A DNA stretch of 64,000 nt from Arthrobacter zhaoxinii (GTDB lineage Bacteria; Actinomycetota; Actinomycetes; Actinomycetales; Micrococcaceae), in assembly GCF_024385505.1 (NCBI RefSeq), contig NZ_JANFLT010000005.1:558001-622000 (forward strand). The letters run 5' to 3'. The notes under the pieces are model-generated. The model did not search any database and was not told the DNA's origin. It saw only the letters and a list, made by a program, of their open reading frames with translations. This document shows positions 34,528-42,349 of this stretch, one piece after another (position 1 is the first letter of the stretch; the number at the start of each line of letters is the position of its first letter). Position numbers and translations under genes: made by a program.

Positions 34528-34878
34528 GTGACCACTGCACTGACAGTTCCCGCTCCGGCCGTCGAGGCCTGCTGTACCCCCCTGACTTCCGAAGCGTTGA
34601 GCGTCGAGGACGCCCAGCGGTTCGCCCAGCTGCTCAAGGCCGTGGCCGAGCCGACCCGGCTGCGCCTGGTCTCGCTGATCGCCGCTCAGGAGAACAAGGA
34701 AGCCTGCGTGTGCGACCTCACCGAGCCGATCGGGCTGGGTCAGCCAACGGTGTCCCATCATCTGAAGATCCTGGTCGACGCCGGCATCCTGCACCGCGAG
34801 AAGCGCGGCGTCTGGGCCTACTACTCCATCGTGCCGGGTGCACTGGAACGCGCTGCTGCTGTTTTGTCGCCCCGGTGA
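34528..34878 (+). CDS. arsR: ArsR family arsenite-responsive repressor
   Basis: A 116-residue winged-helix repressor. The start GTG 34528 follows CATAAT by 6 nt (leaderless). VEACCTPLTSEAL near the N-terminus has a Cys pair; AVAEPTRLRLVSLIAA leads to ACVCDLTEPIGLGQPTVSHHLKILVDAGILHREKRGVWAYYSIV, with C-V-C-D the classical arsenite site in helix alpha3 and S-H-H-L-K-x-L the DNA recognition helix. It represses itself and the divergent ACR3 operon. Confidence 0.93.
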   Translation: MTTALTVPAPAVEACCTPLTSEALSVEDAQRFAQLLKAVAEPTRLRLVSLIAAQENKEACVCDLTEPIGLGQPTVSHHLKILVDAGILHREKRGVWAYYSIVPGALERAAAVLSPR

Positions 34879-34913
34879 GCAGCACATCTGTTGAGTTGGA
34901 AGAATAGACGAAC

Positions 34914-35303
34914 ATGCGTATCGGAGAACTGGCGAAGAAGACGGGTGTGCCTGCCCGGATGCTGCGGTACTACGAGGAACAGGGCCTGATCAGCCCCCGG
35001 CGCCTCCAGAACGGATACCGCGTTTATGACGATTACCTCGTGGACAGAGTAAGGAAGATCCGCGGCCTGGTCGACTCGGGAATCCCGACCCGCATTGTTG
35101 CGGATATCCTGCCGTGCCTGGACAAGCCACAGAGCATTGTCGTGGACAATCCGGACCCCGAGCTGCGGGATCTCCTGTTACAGGAGCGGGACCGGATGAA
35201 TGTGAAGATCGACTTTTTGGCTCAAAACCGGGACGCGCTCACCCGCTACATTGATGCCCTGGACCGCGCCGCGTCAGGAACCCGGGAGTCTGCCGCGAGC
35301 TAG
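34914..35303 (+). CDS. MerR family regulator
   Basis: A 129-residue MerR protein: MRIGELAKKTGVPARMLRYYEEQGLISPRRLQNGYRVYDDYLVDRVRKI is the full DNA-binding domain, followed by a coiled-coil dimer helix (LLLQERDRMNVKIDFLAQNRDALTRYIDAL). The effector part is minimal, with one Cys (DILPCLDKP), so the inducer cannot be guessed. It lies 66 bp before the flavin reductase gene; the operator at 35334-35355 is in that gap. Confidence 0.9.
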   Translation: MRIGELAKKTGVPARMLRYYEEQGLISPRRLQNGYRVYDDYLVDRVRKIRGLVDSGIPTRIVADILPCLDKPQSIVVDNPDPELRDLLLQERDRMNVKIDFLAQNRDALTRYIDALDRAASGTRESAAS

Positions 35304-35333
35304 GTCGTACATCGTCTAAATGCTGCCGATTTG

Positions 35334-35367
35334 ACCTTGACACTAGTGGCAAGGTTGCACCATTAGT
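35334..35367 (+). promoter_or_regulatory. MerR-type operator and promoter
   Basis: A 22-bp palindrome at 35334-35355 (arms ACCTTG and CAAGGT around CACTAGTG, one mismatched pair) overlaps TTGACA at 35337-35342. A weak -10 (ATTAGT, 35362-35367) follows 19 bp later. An over-long spacer covered by a palindrome is the hallmark of promoters activated by MerR proteins. Confidence 0.68.
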
Positions 35368-35369
35368 GC

Positions 35370-35897
35370 ATGACTGAACCACGTGTTGATTCACCAACAC
35401 CAGCCCGTCCTCCGAACCGGGCGAAGCCAACCCCGAACGCCCTGCGCCATGCCCTGTCGGGCTTCGCCACGGGGATCACCTTCGTCGCAGCAGAGGTGGA
35501 AGGCCGGACCGTGGGGATGCTCGCGAATTCATTCACCTCGGTCTCGCTGGATCCACCTCTGGTCTCGATCAGCTTCGCCCGCACCTCCACCACCTGGCCT
35601 TCCCTCCAGCAGGCAGATCATTGGGGCATCAGTGTCCTTGGCCAGGAGAGCCGGCACCTGATCCCGCTGCTCTCGCGTCCGGCGGCGCAGCGGTTTAACG
35701 ACGTCGAGCATGAAATCGGCGGGAACGGCAGCGTACTCCTTCCGGGTGCGATCGCTTCGTTTGTCGTCGCCAGGGACACCGAAATCGATGCAGGAGACCA
35801 CATCCTGACGCTCCTGCATGTTCTCGATACCCACCGGGATCCTCAGCAGACACCCCTTGTGTTCTACGCGAGCACGCTCCACCGATTAGCCGCCTGA
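35370..35897 (+). CDS. Flavin reductase (two-component monooxygenase partner)
   Basis: A 175-residue FMN-binding split-barrel protein. ALRHALSGFATGITFVAAEVEGRTVGMLANSFTSVSLDPPLVSISFARTSTTW is the flavin-binding half with S-F-x-S-V-S-L-x-P-P-L; GDHILTLLHVLDT is the C-terminal signature. It supplies reduced flavin to the adjacent LLM monooxygenase, 60 bp downstream. The start at ATG 35370 lies very close to the predicted promoter, so the leader is short or absent. Confidence 0.9.
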   Translation: MTEPRVDSPTPARPPNRAKPTPNALRHALSGFATGITFVAAEVEGRTVGMLANSFTSVSLDPPLVSISFARTSTTWPSLQQADHWGISVLGQESRHLIPLLSRPAAQRFNDVEHEIGGNGSVLLPGAIASFVVARDTEIDAGDHILTLLHVLDTHRDPQQTPLVFYASTLHRLAA

Positions 35898-35957
35898 TCC
35901 GCAAACCGGCCCGACCACTTCTCCGATTACTTTCCCCTTCATTCCTAAAGGACGCTC

Positions 35958-37280
35958 ATGAGCAAGCGCAAAATGATTCTCGGCATGCAACTCAACAACG
36001 GTTATGGTTCCCAGCCCTCCGCCTGGCGGATGCCCGGAGTTGATCCGTCCAACTACACGGACTACGACGCGATGGTCCGGTATGCGCAGGCCGCCGAACG
36101 AGGGAAAGTCGCTTTCCTGTTCCTCCCGGATACCCCTGCCCTGACCGGCGACGTGAACCACGACGCTCCGCAGATGTCCCTCGACCCGATGATGGCCCTG
36201 GCGGCCATCGCGCGGGGAACCGAACGCATCGGCCTCGTTGCCACCGGATCCACCACCTTCAACGAGCCCTACAACATTGCCCGGCAGTTCAAAGCGCTCG
36301 ACGTCATGAGCCACGGCCGCGCCGGCTGGAATGCCGTAACCACGAGCGACCCGTCGGCTGCAGCCAATTTCGGGCAGGAAATAGCTCCTCGGCCGGAGCG
36401 CTATCAGCGTGCCCACGAGACGATCCAGATCGCCCAGTCACTATGGGGAAGCTGGCAGAAAGACGCCTGGACCAGAAACAAGGAGACCGGACGTTTCGCT
36501 GATTCCTCGAAAATCCGCCCCCTCGACCTCCGCGGCAGGTTCGTGTCCTCGCGTGGCCCCCTGCCGATTCCGCCGTCCGAGCAGGGACAGCCTGTCATCT
36601 TCTCTGCAGGAGGCGGCGAGTACGGCCTGGGACTGGCCGGGCGGTACGCCAGCGGAGTCATCGGTGCGGCCTTCTCCATCGAGGACGCACGCGCCCAACG
36701 GGAGGCAGCCCGCGATGCGGCCCGCCGGGCCGGCCGCAACCCGGACGAAATCAAATACTTCGCCGGCCTCATGCCTGCCATCGGCACCACCAAACGGGCC
36801 GCACTGGACCGGCGCCTTATGCTCGGCGAACGGATCTTCCCGCAACGGGTTCCCTACCTTGGCTCAATGCTGGGACTGAGCCTGGAACCGGGCCAGCTGG
36901 ATCAGCCTCTCACCCCGCACCAGCTGGCAACGGCCCAGGCAAGCCCGTTCGACCCGCGGGCGCTCCGGGCCCTCGAGGTGGCCCGCGAAGGCTGGACCAT
37001 TCGCGAGATCCTCGCCCACGGCGTCATCGACTACCACCCCACCCCGGTCGGCGAGGCGACCGTCACCGCGGACCACATGCAGGAATGGTTCGAGGCAGGA
37101 GCAGTGGACGGCTTCTGGGTATCCGTCGATATCTACGAGGACGGCATCGACACCTTTGTCGACGAGGTCGTGCCGATCCTTCAGGAACGCGGCCTCATGC
37201 CGGCCGACTACGAAGGCACTACCCTCCGCGACCACCTCGGGGTGCCGGAACAGTACGGGCTCGACAGCAGAGTCCAGTAA
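35958..37280 (+). CDS. LLM-class flavin-dependent monooxygenase (NtaA/SnaA/DszA type)
   Basis: A 440-residue luciferase-like TIM barrel. KRKMILGMQLNNGYGSQPSAWRMPG, then ERGKVAFLFLPDTPALTG, DPMMALAAIARGTERIGLVATGSTTFNEPYNIARQFKALDVMSHGRAGWNAVTTSD and QPVIFSAGGGEYGLGLAGRYASGVIG are all signatures of the NtaA/DszA group, which cleave C-N or C-S bonds (nitrilotriacetate, sulfones, methionine-related or dibenzothiophene compounds). AAAGGA precedes ATG 35958. Together with its reductase and the MerR gene it forms an inducible catabolic unit; the substrate is not known. Confidence 0.9.
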   Translation: MSKRKMILGMQLNNGYGSQPSAWRMPGVDPSNYTDYDAMVRYAQAAERGKVAFLFLPDTPALTGDVNHDAPQMSLDPMMALAAIARGTERIGLVATGSTTFNEPYNIARQFKALDVMSHGRAGWNAVTTSDPSAAANFGQEIAPRPERYQRAHETIQIAQSLWGSWQKDAWTRNKETGRFADSSKIRPLDLRGRFVSSRGPLPIPPSEQGQPVIFSAGGGEYGLGLAGRYASGVIGAAFSIEDARAQREAARDAARRAGRNPDEIKYFAGLMPAIGTTKRAALDRRLMLGERIFPQRVPYLGSMLGLSLEPGQLDQPLTPHQLATAQASPFDPRALRALEVAREGWTIREILAHGVIDYHPTPVGEATVTADHMQEWFEAGAVDGFWVSVDIYEDGIDTFVDEVVPILQERGLMPADYEGTTLRDHLGVPEQYGLDSRVQ

Positions 37281-37319
37281 CTTCGAGCGCCTGCACAGCC
37301 TCGTCATTTTTCGTAGGCT

Positions 37320-37669
37320 GTGCAGCTGAATCCTCCCGAAACAACCCGGCTCCGCTTCCGGGAAATGGAAGACAGCGACCTCGACAACATGGCCGCCATG
37401 CTCGGAGATCCCGCGGTGATGAAGTTCTATCCCGCCCCGAAAACGCGGTCCCAGGCCCAGCAATGGATCGACTGGAACGAGAAGACGAACTACGCCCCTG
37501 CCGCGACTACGCCCGCCGCCTCGGGGCGATCCGTCTGGTGGCGATCATCCATCCCGAAAACACGGCCTCGCGGCGGGTTGCGGAGAAAATCGGCATGTCC
37601 TTCGAGCTGACAGCAACAGACGGCGGGCAGGAACGGTCGGTCTTCGGCTTCGATATAGCTTCCGCTTAG
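37320..37669 (+). pseudogene. GNAT acetyltransferase with internal deletion/frameshift
   Basis: The first part (frame of 37320) reads TTRLRFREMEDSDLDNMAAMLGDPAVMKFYPAPKTRSQAQQWIDWNEKTNYA, a RimJ-like GNAT start. After about 37500 the matching protein continues in another frame as DYARRLGAIRLVAIIHPENTASRRVAEKIGMSFELT, a GNAT end. The acetyl-CoA loop of about 60-70 residues between is gone. An out-of-frame deletion best explains this. Confidence 0.78.
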
Positions 37670-37678
37670 ACTTCGTCC

Positions 37679-38101
37679 ATGTCAGTCTCCCCGCAGTTAT
37701 CCCAAGTAACCTTCATCCGCTCCACCCAGCTGTCCGACGCCGCGGAGTACGCCTATGCGGCCACGGCACCCGCCGACGCGCGGCTGATTTTCCTCGCGGG
37801 ATCCTGCCCGCTGGAAGAAGACGGCTCGACGGCGGCTATTGGCGATTACGCCGGGCAGGCTGCAAAGTGCATGGAGAACCTGAAGCTGGCGCTGGGCGCG
37901 GCGGGGGCGAGACTCGATCACGTACTCAGCACCCGGGTGCTTGTCGCATCCAGCTCACAGGCGGATCTGGTCACCGCCTGGGAAGTAGTCCGGGGTGCCT
38001 TCGGCAGCCACGACGCACCCAGCACCCTTCTGGGAGTCACGGTGCTGGGTTACGACCATCAACTCGTCGAGATAGAAGCGGTAGCTGCCGTCCGCGACTA
38101 G
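37679..38101 (+). CDS. RidA/YjgF family protein
   Basis: A 140-residue trimeric chorismate-mutase-like fold. ARLIFLAGSCPLEEDGSTAAIGDYAGQAAKCMENLKLALGAAGARLDHVLSTRVLVAS and STLLGVTVLGYDHQLVEIEAVAAV follow the family; the usual catalytic Arg for imine hydrolysis lies in STRVLV. The typical G-x-x-P-x-D-x-x-G motif is present in variant form, so classification as RidA subfamily is not exact. ATG 37679 follows TAGACT by 6 nt (leaderless). Confidence 0.85.
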   Translation: MSVSPQLSQVTFIRSTQLSDAAEYAYAATAPADARLIFLAGSCPLEEDGSTAAIGDYAGQAAKCMENLKLALGAAGARLDHVLSTRVLVASSSQADLVTAWEVVRGAFGSHDAPSTLLGVTVLGYDHQLVEIEAVAAVRD

Positions 38102-38157
38102 CCCTTCCACTGCCTTACTGCGCCGGGCCCGGAGAATAGCCCGACGACATTATCCGG

Positions 38158-38973
38158 TCAGTACTGCACAACGCCGGTGAGCACCAGGATCGGGAACACA
38201 ACCGCCGGGGAACTCGTCATGAGGTTCACGAGCAGATGCGCGATGGTGACCGGCAACAGGCGCCCCTGGGCCCGGACGATGAGTGCCGACCCGAGTCCCC
38301 ACACGGTGAAGGCAACCACGTACACGACCATCGCGTCAGTAGTCGGAGCGAAGAACGCATGCTGCGCTCCGAAGGCCAGGGAACAGACGAGCATCGCGGG
38401 CCACGGCGACCATGCCGCCGTCAGCCGGGACTGCGCGTAGCCGCGGTAAACGGCTTCCTCAGCCGGGGCATTCAGCGGAGCGAACGTGAATACCGCGAGG
38501 ATGCCGAGGACCAGTGACCAGGCCGGTGAGGCGATCGTAGCGGCGTCGGGGTCGTAGAACACGGTGGCGAACGCAGCGAACATTCCGGATCCGTGCAGCA
38601 CCCACATCGTGGCCATAACGGCGAGGACAAACGGTATATAGAGGACGGCGATCCACAGCAGGCCCCACCCGGCGTCCCGAAGCACCGACCGCCCCGGCGC
38701 AAAGAGTGACCGCAGGCTCGATCCCTCGCTTCGCAGCAGGTGCGAAACGAGCAGCAGCGAGGCTATGTTCACCGGGATCAGACTGAGGGAGGCCAGCATT
38801 GGATCGGGCGGGAAAGCCGCCGTATCGTCCAAGACGCGCATGATGAGCCAGGCCGCTACCGTTGCTGCCGCCACCATTCCAAGGCGGGTCAGCAGGATCC
38901 ACGCTCCTCGCTGCCCAGCGGGTTGGACCTCGACGGTGGACGTCCCGGACTGCCTGACCGTGGCTGATTTCAT
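38158..38973 (-). CDS. CPBP family intramembrane protease
   Basis: A 271-residue membrane protein with eight hydrophobic segments. The motifs are APAEEAVYRGYAQ (E-E-x3-R), LAFGAQHAFF (F-x3-H) and VNLMTSS (N), which form the glutamic protease site of the CAAX/CPBP family. ATG 38973 follows TAGCCT by 6 nt, fitting a leaderless mRNA. The substrate is unknown; family members often act in peptide processing or immunity. Confidence 0.88.
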   Translation of the reverse strand: MKSATVRQSGTSTVEVQPAGQRGAWILLTRLGMVAAATVAAWLIMRVLDDTAAFPPDPMLASLSLIPVNIASLLLVSHLLRSEGSSLRSLFAPGRSVLRDAGWGLLWIAVLYIPFVLAVMATMWVLHGSGMFAAFATVFYDPDAATIASPAWSLVLGILAVFTFAPLNAPAEEAVYRGYAQSRLTAAWSPWPAMLVCSLAFGAQHAFFAPTTDAMVVYVVAFTVWGLGSALIVRAQGRLLPVTIAHLLVNLMTSSPAVVFPILVLTGVVQY

Positions 38974-39008
38974 GGGCACAGGCTAACAAGCCGTGGGCTT
39001 CGGGGACG

Positions 39009-40103
39009 CTAGAGGAGCAGATCAAACTCCAGCCGGCCGTGCCGGATCCCGTTGATCTGGACTTCCAGGGCATGCGTGCCCGCGTAATGCCGCCGCGTGG
39101 TCATCTGCCGGAACCCGTGCCGGCCGTTCAGCGGCCGGGACTCCCCCGGTTCCAGGGACACGGTCGTCAGCTTGAAAACCTTCTCCGCCGTCGCTCCGTT
39201 CGCCTTGACGTAGTGCACCGCATAATCAACCGACAGGCGGGCCGGAGTGTCCCCGGTGTTCGTCAGGACAAAGTCGAAGGCCAGCTCACCGGGCAGCTGC
39301 AGGATGGATGTTTCCGTACGCAGGCCGTTGACGCTCACCTGTGCCGGCGTGAAGCCCATCAGCTCAAGTGCGCCGGGATTTCCCTTTTTCACCAGGGTGC
39401 GCAGGCTGCGCCGGACCACCCAGGCAGCGCCGGGCGTGCCGGTCTGCTGCCAGCGCGCGGCCGCTTCAAGCACCAGCTCGGGCGCGTGCCGTGCGAGGTC
39501 GTTGGTGTGGTTGGCGACGGACCGGCGCACATACTCGGACTCGTCATTGTGCATCGCGTCCAGCAGCGGCAGCGTGGCTCCCGACGTAGCGAGCAGCAAC
39601 GGTACGCGGACGGCCCACGGCAGGTAGGGGCGCGTTCCCTCGCTGGCCAGCCGGCGGACGTGTTCGTTGGGATGGTCGGTCCAGGTCCCGATGATGGCCA
39701 GTGCCCGTTCGTGATCGGCCCGCAGCAACCGGCGGATGGCGAACTCGCTGGTCAGCCGCGGAGTCAGTTCCGCGAGCAGAGCCAGAGCATCGTCGAAGGC
39801 CGGAGTGCCGCCGTCGGCCAGTGCCAAGGTGACGGCCGCCTCGGTGACCGGCCACAGCGCCCAGCCGGTGAACGTCGGATCCTCCAGCGCGGAGCGGAAC
39901 GCAGCTGCAGCCGCCGGATAGGTGCCCAGCGCGCTGACGAGGGCGTGCGCGACGGCGTCGGTCCGGCCGCGCAGCGAGAGTGGTCCCAGTTCGGCCCGGG
40001 TGGCCAGCACTCCATCCCAGGAAATCCCGGGTGCCGCAGCCGCCAGCACATCATGCAGGACCTTGACCTCCTTCGGTCCCAGCAGATCATCCATCGCGCC
40101 CAT
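39009..40103 (-). CDS. DNA alkylation repair protein (AlkC/AlkD-like HEAT repeats)
   Basis: A 364-residue helical-repeat protein. LLRADHERALAIIGTWTDHPNEHVRRLASEGTRPYLPWA and NDESEYVRRSVANHTNDLARHAPELVLEAAARW are the central HEAT repeats with the conserved Glu-Arg-Asn features of the AlkC group. The last 120 residues form a beta domain (FDFVLTNTGDTPARLSVDYAVHYV) as in AlkC2-type proteins. GGGGGA precedes ATG 40103. It likely excises methylated bases. Confidence 0.85.
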   Translation of the reverse strand: MGAMDDLLGPKEVKVLHDVLAAAAPGISWDGVLATRAELGPLSLRGRTDAVAHALVSALGTYPAAAAAFRSALEDPTFTGWALWPVTEAAVTLALADGGTPAFDDALALLAELTPRLTSEFAIRRLLRADHERALAIIGTWTDHPNEHVRRLASEGTRPYLPWAVRVPLLLATSGATLPLLDAMHNDESEYVRRSVANHTNDLARHAPELVLEAAARWQQTGTPGAAWVVRRSLRTLVKKGNPGALELMGFTPAQVSVNGLRTETSILQLPGELAFDFVLTNTGDTPARLSVDYAVHYVKANGATAEKVFKLTTVSLEPGESRPLNGRHGFRQMTTRRHYAGTHALEVQINGIRHGRLEFDLLL

Positions 40104-40232
40104 GGTGCTCCCCCGTTCCGGCTTGCTTTGATGCCCGCATCGGGCCAAGCCAGCCTATCGGAACAGAGTGAGAGGTTTTTCAGGCTCAGGCGTCGTCGAT
40201 GCTGGCCACCAGGCCGCGGCCGCCCTGCTCAC

Positions 40233-40664
40233 TCATGAGTCGTCCTTCGAGTGGATCCAGCTGCCTGGGGTTTCCGCGGTAACGCGCCGGTAGGACTCGG
40301 CAATGATCCCTCCGAGGATGTCGAGGTCCACCTTAGCCAGATCCTTGATGTACAGGCAGCCCGCACCCGTCTTGTGGTCGCCGAGGAGGGACAGTTGCTC
40401 GGTGTACGTGTCCACCCCGTCAGGAAGATAAACCGTGGTGGCGTCCTTGCGCGGAGAAAATGCCGCCGCACCGGCGTCCCCCTCCCGGCCGCTGGCATAT
40501 TTGTAGTGGTAGCTGCCGAAACCGACAATCGACGGCCCCCACATGGCCGGCTGCTCGCCGGTGATCCGCGCCATCAGCGCGACCAGGGTCTGGGCGTCGC
40601 GGCGGCGAACGGGCGACGCAACGCCGTCGATAAAACTGCTGACGCTGGTGCTGGTTGGTTCCAT
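40233..40664 (-). CDS. DUF1801 domain protein (YdhG-like)
   Basis: A 143-residue protein of DUF1801: FIDGVASPVRRRDAQTLVALMARITGEQPAMWGPSIVGFGSYHYKYASGREGD with W-G-x-S-I-V-G-F-G is the signature, ending AGCLYIKDLAKVDLDILGGIIAESY. GGAGG lies before the ATG. The function of the family is unknown (a SCP-like fold, perhaps iron-related). Confidence 0.88.
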   Translation of the reverse strand: MEPTSTSVSSFIDGVASPVRRRDAQTLVALMARITGEQPAMWGPSIVGFGSYHYKYASGREGDAGAAAFSPRKDATTVYLPDGVDTYTEQLSLLGDHKTGAGCLYIKDLAKVDLDILGGIIAESYRRVTAETPGSWIHSKDDS

Positions 40665-40702
40665 GGTGCGCCTCCTCGTTGCCGGGGCCGGCGTCCAGGG
40701 TT

Positions 40703-41386
40703 TTACCGGGTACGCGGATCCGGCATCATCACTTCCACCTGCGGCTTCTCATCCCGCTTGGCCTTCCACCAGACAAAGAAGCCGGCAAGGGTGAAGCCGC
40801 CGTAGAAGAGGTACATAAAGGCGGTGGCGTAGTAGCCGGTGCTGAAGAGCAGCGGCACGCCAACAATGTCCACGGCCACCCAGATGAGCCAGAACTCGAC
40901 CCAGCCTTTGGCCATGCCGTAGGTGGCCAGCAGCGAGCCGACAAAGGTCCAGGCATCGGCCCACACCGGTTCGTAGGAACCCAGCCGGGCGAAAACGGGG
41001 GTCAGGGCAACGGTTCCCAGCAGCATGATGGTGACCAGCCCGATCCGCTGACGGCCGGTGGCCCACTGCGGGGTGACGGCGTCCTCGCCGTTGGTCTTGC
41101 TCTGCTGCCAACGACGCCAGCCGTAGATGGACACGGCGATAAACATGATCTGCCGTCCGGCCTGGCCCAGCAGGGTGGCGGTATCGGCCCCGCCGAACAT
41201 GGAGCCGAGGAAGACAGTCAGCAGCAGCAGGTTACCTAGGATGCCGACCGGCCAGGCCCAGACTTTGCGGCGCATACCGCCGAAGGCGCTGAGCAGCCCG
41301 AAGATGTTGCCCACAAGTTCGCGCACCAGCAGTGAGCTTGAGCCCACCGGAATCTGTGCCTCAAAGAGCCATCGCAGAAAATCCAT
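40703..41386 (-). CDS. pnuC: PnuC-type transporter, probably riboflavin (RibM)
   Basis: A 227-residue membrane protein with seven or eight helices of the PnuC family, including RRKVWAWPVGILGNLLLL and WAWP-type motifs, WADAWTFVGSLLATYGMAKGWVEFWLIWVAVDIVGVPL (the core W-x3-D-A-x2-F/T and W-x3-D motifs). Because an FMN riboswitch precedes it, a role in riboflavin rather than nicotinamide riboside uptake is likely, as for RibM in corynebacteria. AGGAC lies 4 nt before the ATG. Downstream of rpe in the def-fmt-rsmB-rpe direction. Confidence 0.87.
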   Translation of the reverse strand: MDFLRWLFEAQIPVGSSSLLVRELVGNIFGLLSAFGGMRRKVWAWPVGILGNLLLLTVFLGSMFGGADTATLLGQAGRQIMFIAVSIYGWRRWQQSKTNGEDAVTPQWATGRQRIGLVTIMLLGTVALTPVFARLGSYEPVWADAWTFVGSLLATYGMAKGWVEFWLIWVAVDIVGVPLLFSTGYYATAFMYLFYGGFTLAGFFVWWKAKRDEKPQVEVMMPDPRTR

Positions 41387-41451
41387 GTCGTCCTATCCCT
41401 AAGCGGGTGCTCCGGGGTACGACAGTGCGATGCGTCGCCGGATGCGTCCGG

Positions 41452-41486
41452 TTCGAGGGGTCTCCCTTGGAAAAGGGGACCTCGAA
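41452..41486 (-). terminator. Expression-platform hairpin of the FMN riboswitch
   Basis: A long imperfect stem with arms TTCGAGG-TCCCCTT and AAGGGAGACC-CCTCGAA around a TTCC loop, between the aptamer and pnuC. It has no long T-run. It can serve as attenuator or Rho-dependent stop when FMN is bound. Confidence 0.5.
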
Positions 41487-41519
41487 GGGTCAGCAAAGCC
41501 GGCGGAACAACATACTGCA

Positions 41520-41661
41520 CGTGCTTCTCCCATCCAGACTTTAACTGTCGGTATCGGAATTTCACCGATTCAACCGAACCGCTTCCCCGAGGTTCTCGGA
41601 TCAGCAGTGCGGGTCGCGGACTATAACCGCCGGTTCGGAATTACACCGACCCCGGAGCACG
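41520..41661 (-). promoter_or_regulatory. FMN riboswitch (RFN element)
   Basis: Read on the minus strand this contains the conserved RFN pieces in order: CTCCGGGGTCGGTGTAATTC, ACCGGCGGTTATAGTCCGCG, CGGTGAAATTCCGATACCGA, and AGTCTGGATGGGAGAAG. Paired arms close the element at both ends. It lies in the leader of pnuC, 134 bp before the start codon, and binds FMN to reduce expression. Confidence 0.93.
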
Positions 41662-41676
41662 TTTGTTGCTCTATTC

Positions 41677-42339
41677 TTACACAGCCGCTTCGGCAGATGC
41701 GCGTAGTTTGCGGATAGCGTCATTTGGATCACCCGCGCCGTACACCGCCGAGCCGGCCACGAACACGTTTGCACCCGCCTCCGCTGCCCGTTCGATGGTC
41801 TCCTGCGAGATTCCGCCGTCCACCTGGATGGCCAGCGGCAGCCCGGAGCCGCGGACGGCCTCGGCAGCGCGGCGGATCTTGGGCAGCGTGACGTCCAGGA
41901 ACTTCTGCCCGCCGAAGCCCGGCTCCACCGTCATGATCAGCAGCATGTCCAGCTCGGACAGCATGTCCAGGTACGGCTCCACCGGGGTGGCCGGGCGCAG
42001 CGCCATGCCCGCCTTGGCGCCGCGCTCCCGCAGGTCGCGGGCGAGCTTGATCGGCGCCGTCGATGCTTCCACATGGAACGTGACAGACGCGAGGCCGGCC
42101 TCGGCGTACAGCGGCGCCCAGCGGTCGACGTCGGCAATCATCAGGTGCGCGTCCAGCGGCAGCGCGGACACCTGCTGGATCCGTTCCACTACGGGCAGCC
42201 CGATGGTCAGGTTCGGCACAAAGTGATTGTCCATCACATCCACGTGCACGGCGTCCGCGGCGCTGATCCGCTGCAGCTCGGCTTCGAGGTTCACGAAGTC
42301 GGCCGAGAGGATGCTCGGGTTGATGCAGCACTTGCTCAC
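41677..42339 (-). CDS. rpe: Ribulose-phosphate 3-epimerase
   Basis: A 220-residue TIM barrel of the pentose phosphate pathway. [35 protein letters not shown] (metal His and Asp), [19 protein letters not shown] and IQVDGGI are the family motifs. It starts at GTG 42339 with AGGAG 8 nt upstream, 10 bp after rsmB. Confidence 0.97.
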   Translation of the reverse strand: MSKCCINPSILSADFVNLEAELQRISAADAVHVDVMDNHFVPNLTIGLPVVERIQQVSALPLDAHLMIADVDRWAPLYAEAGLASVTFHVEASTAPIKLARDLRERGAKAGMALRPATPVEPYLDMLSELDMLLIMTVEPGFGGQKFLDVTLPKIRRAAEAVRGSGLPLAIQVDGGISQETIERAAEAGANVFVAGSAVYGAGDPNDAIRKLRASAEAAV

Positions 42340-42349
42340 GAAGGGTCTC

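Noticed and set aside
39039-40238. A 399-codon plus-strand open frame
   Set aside because: Antisense to the AlkC/AlkD-like gene; Arg/Gln-rich product without motifs.
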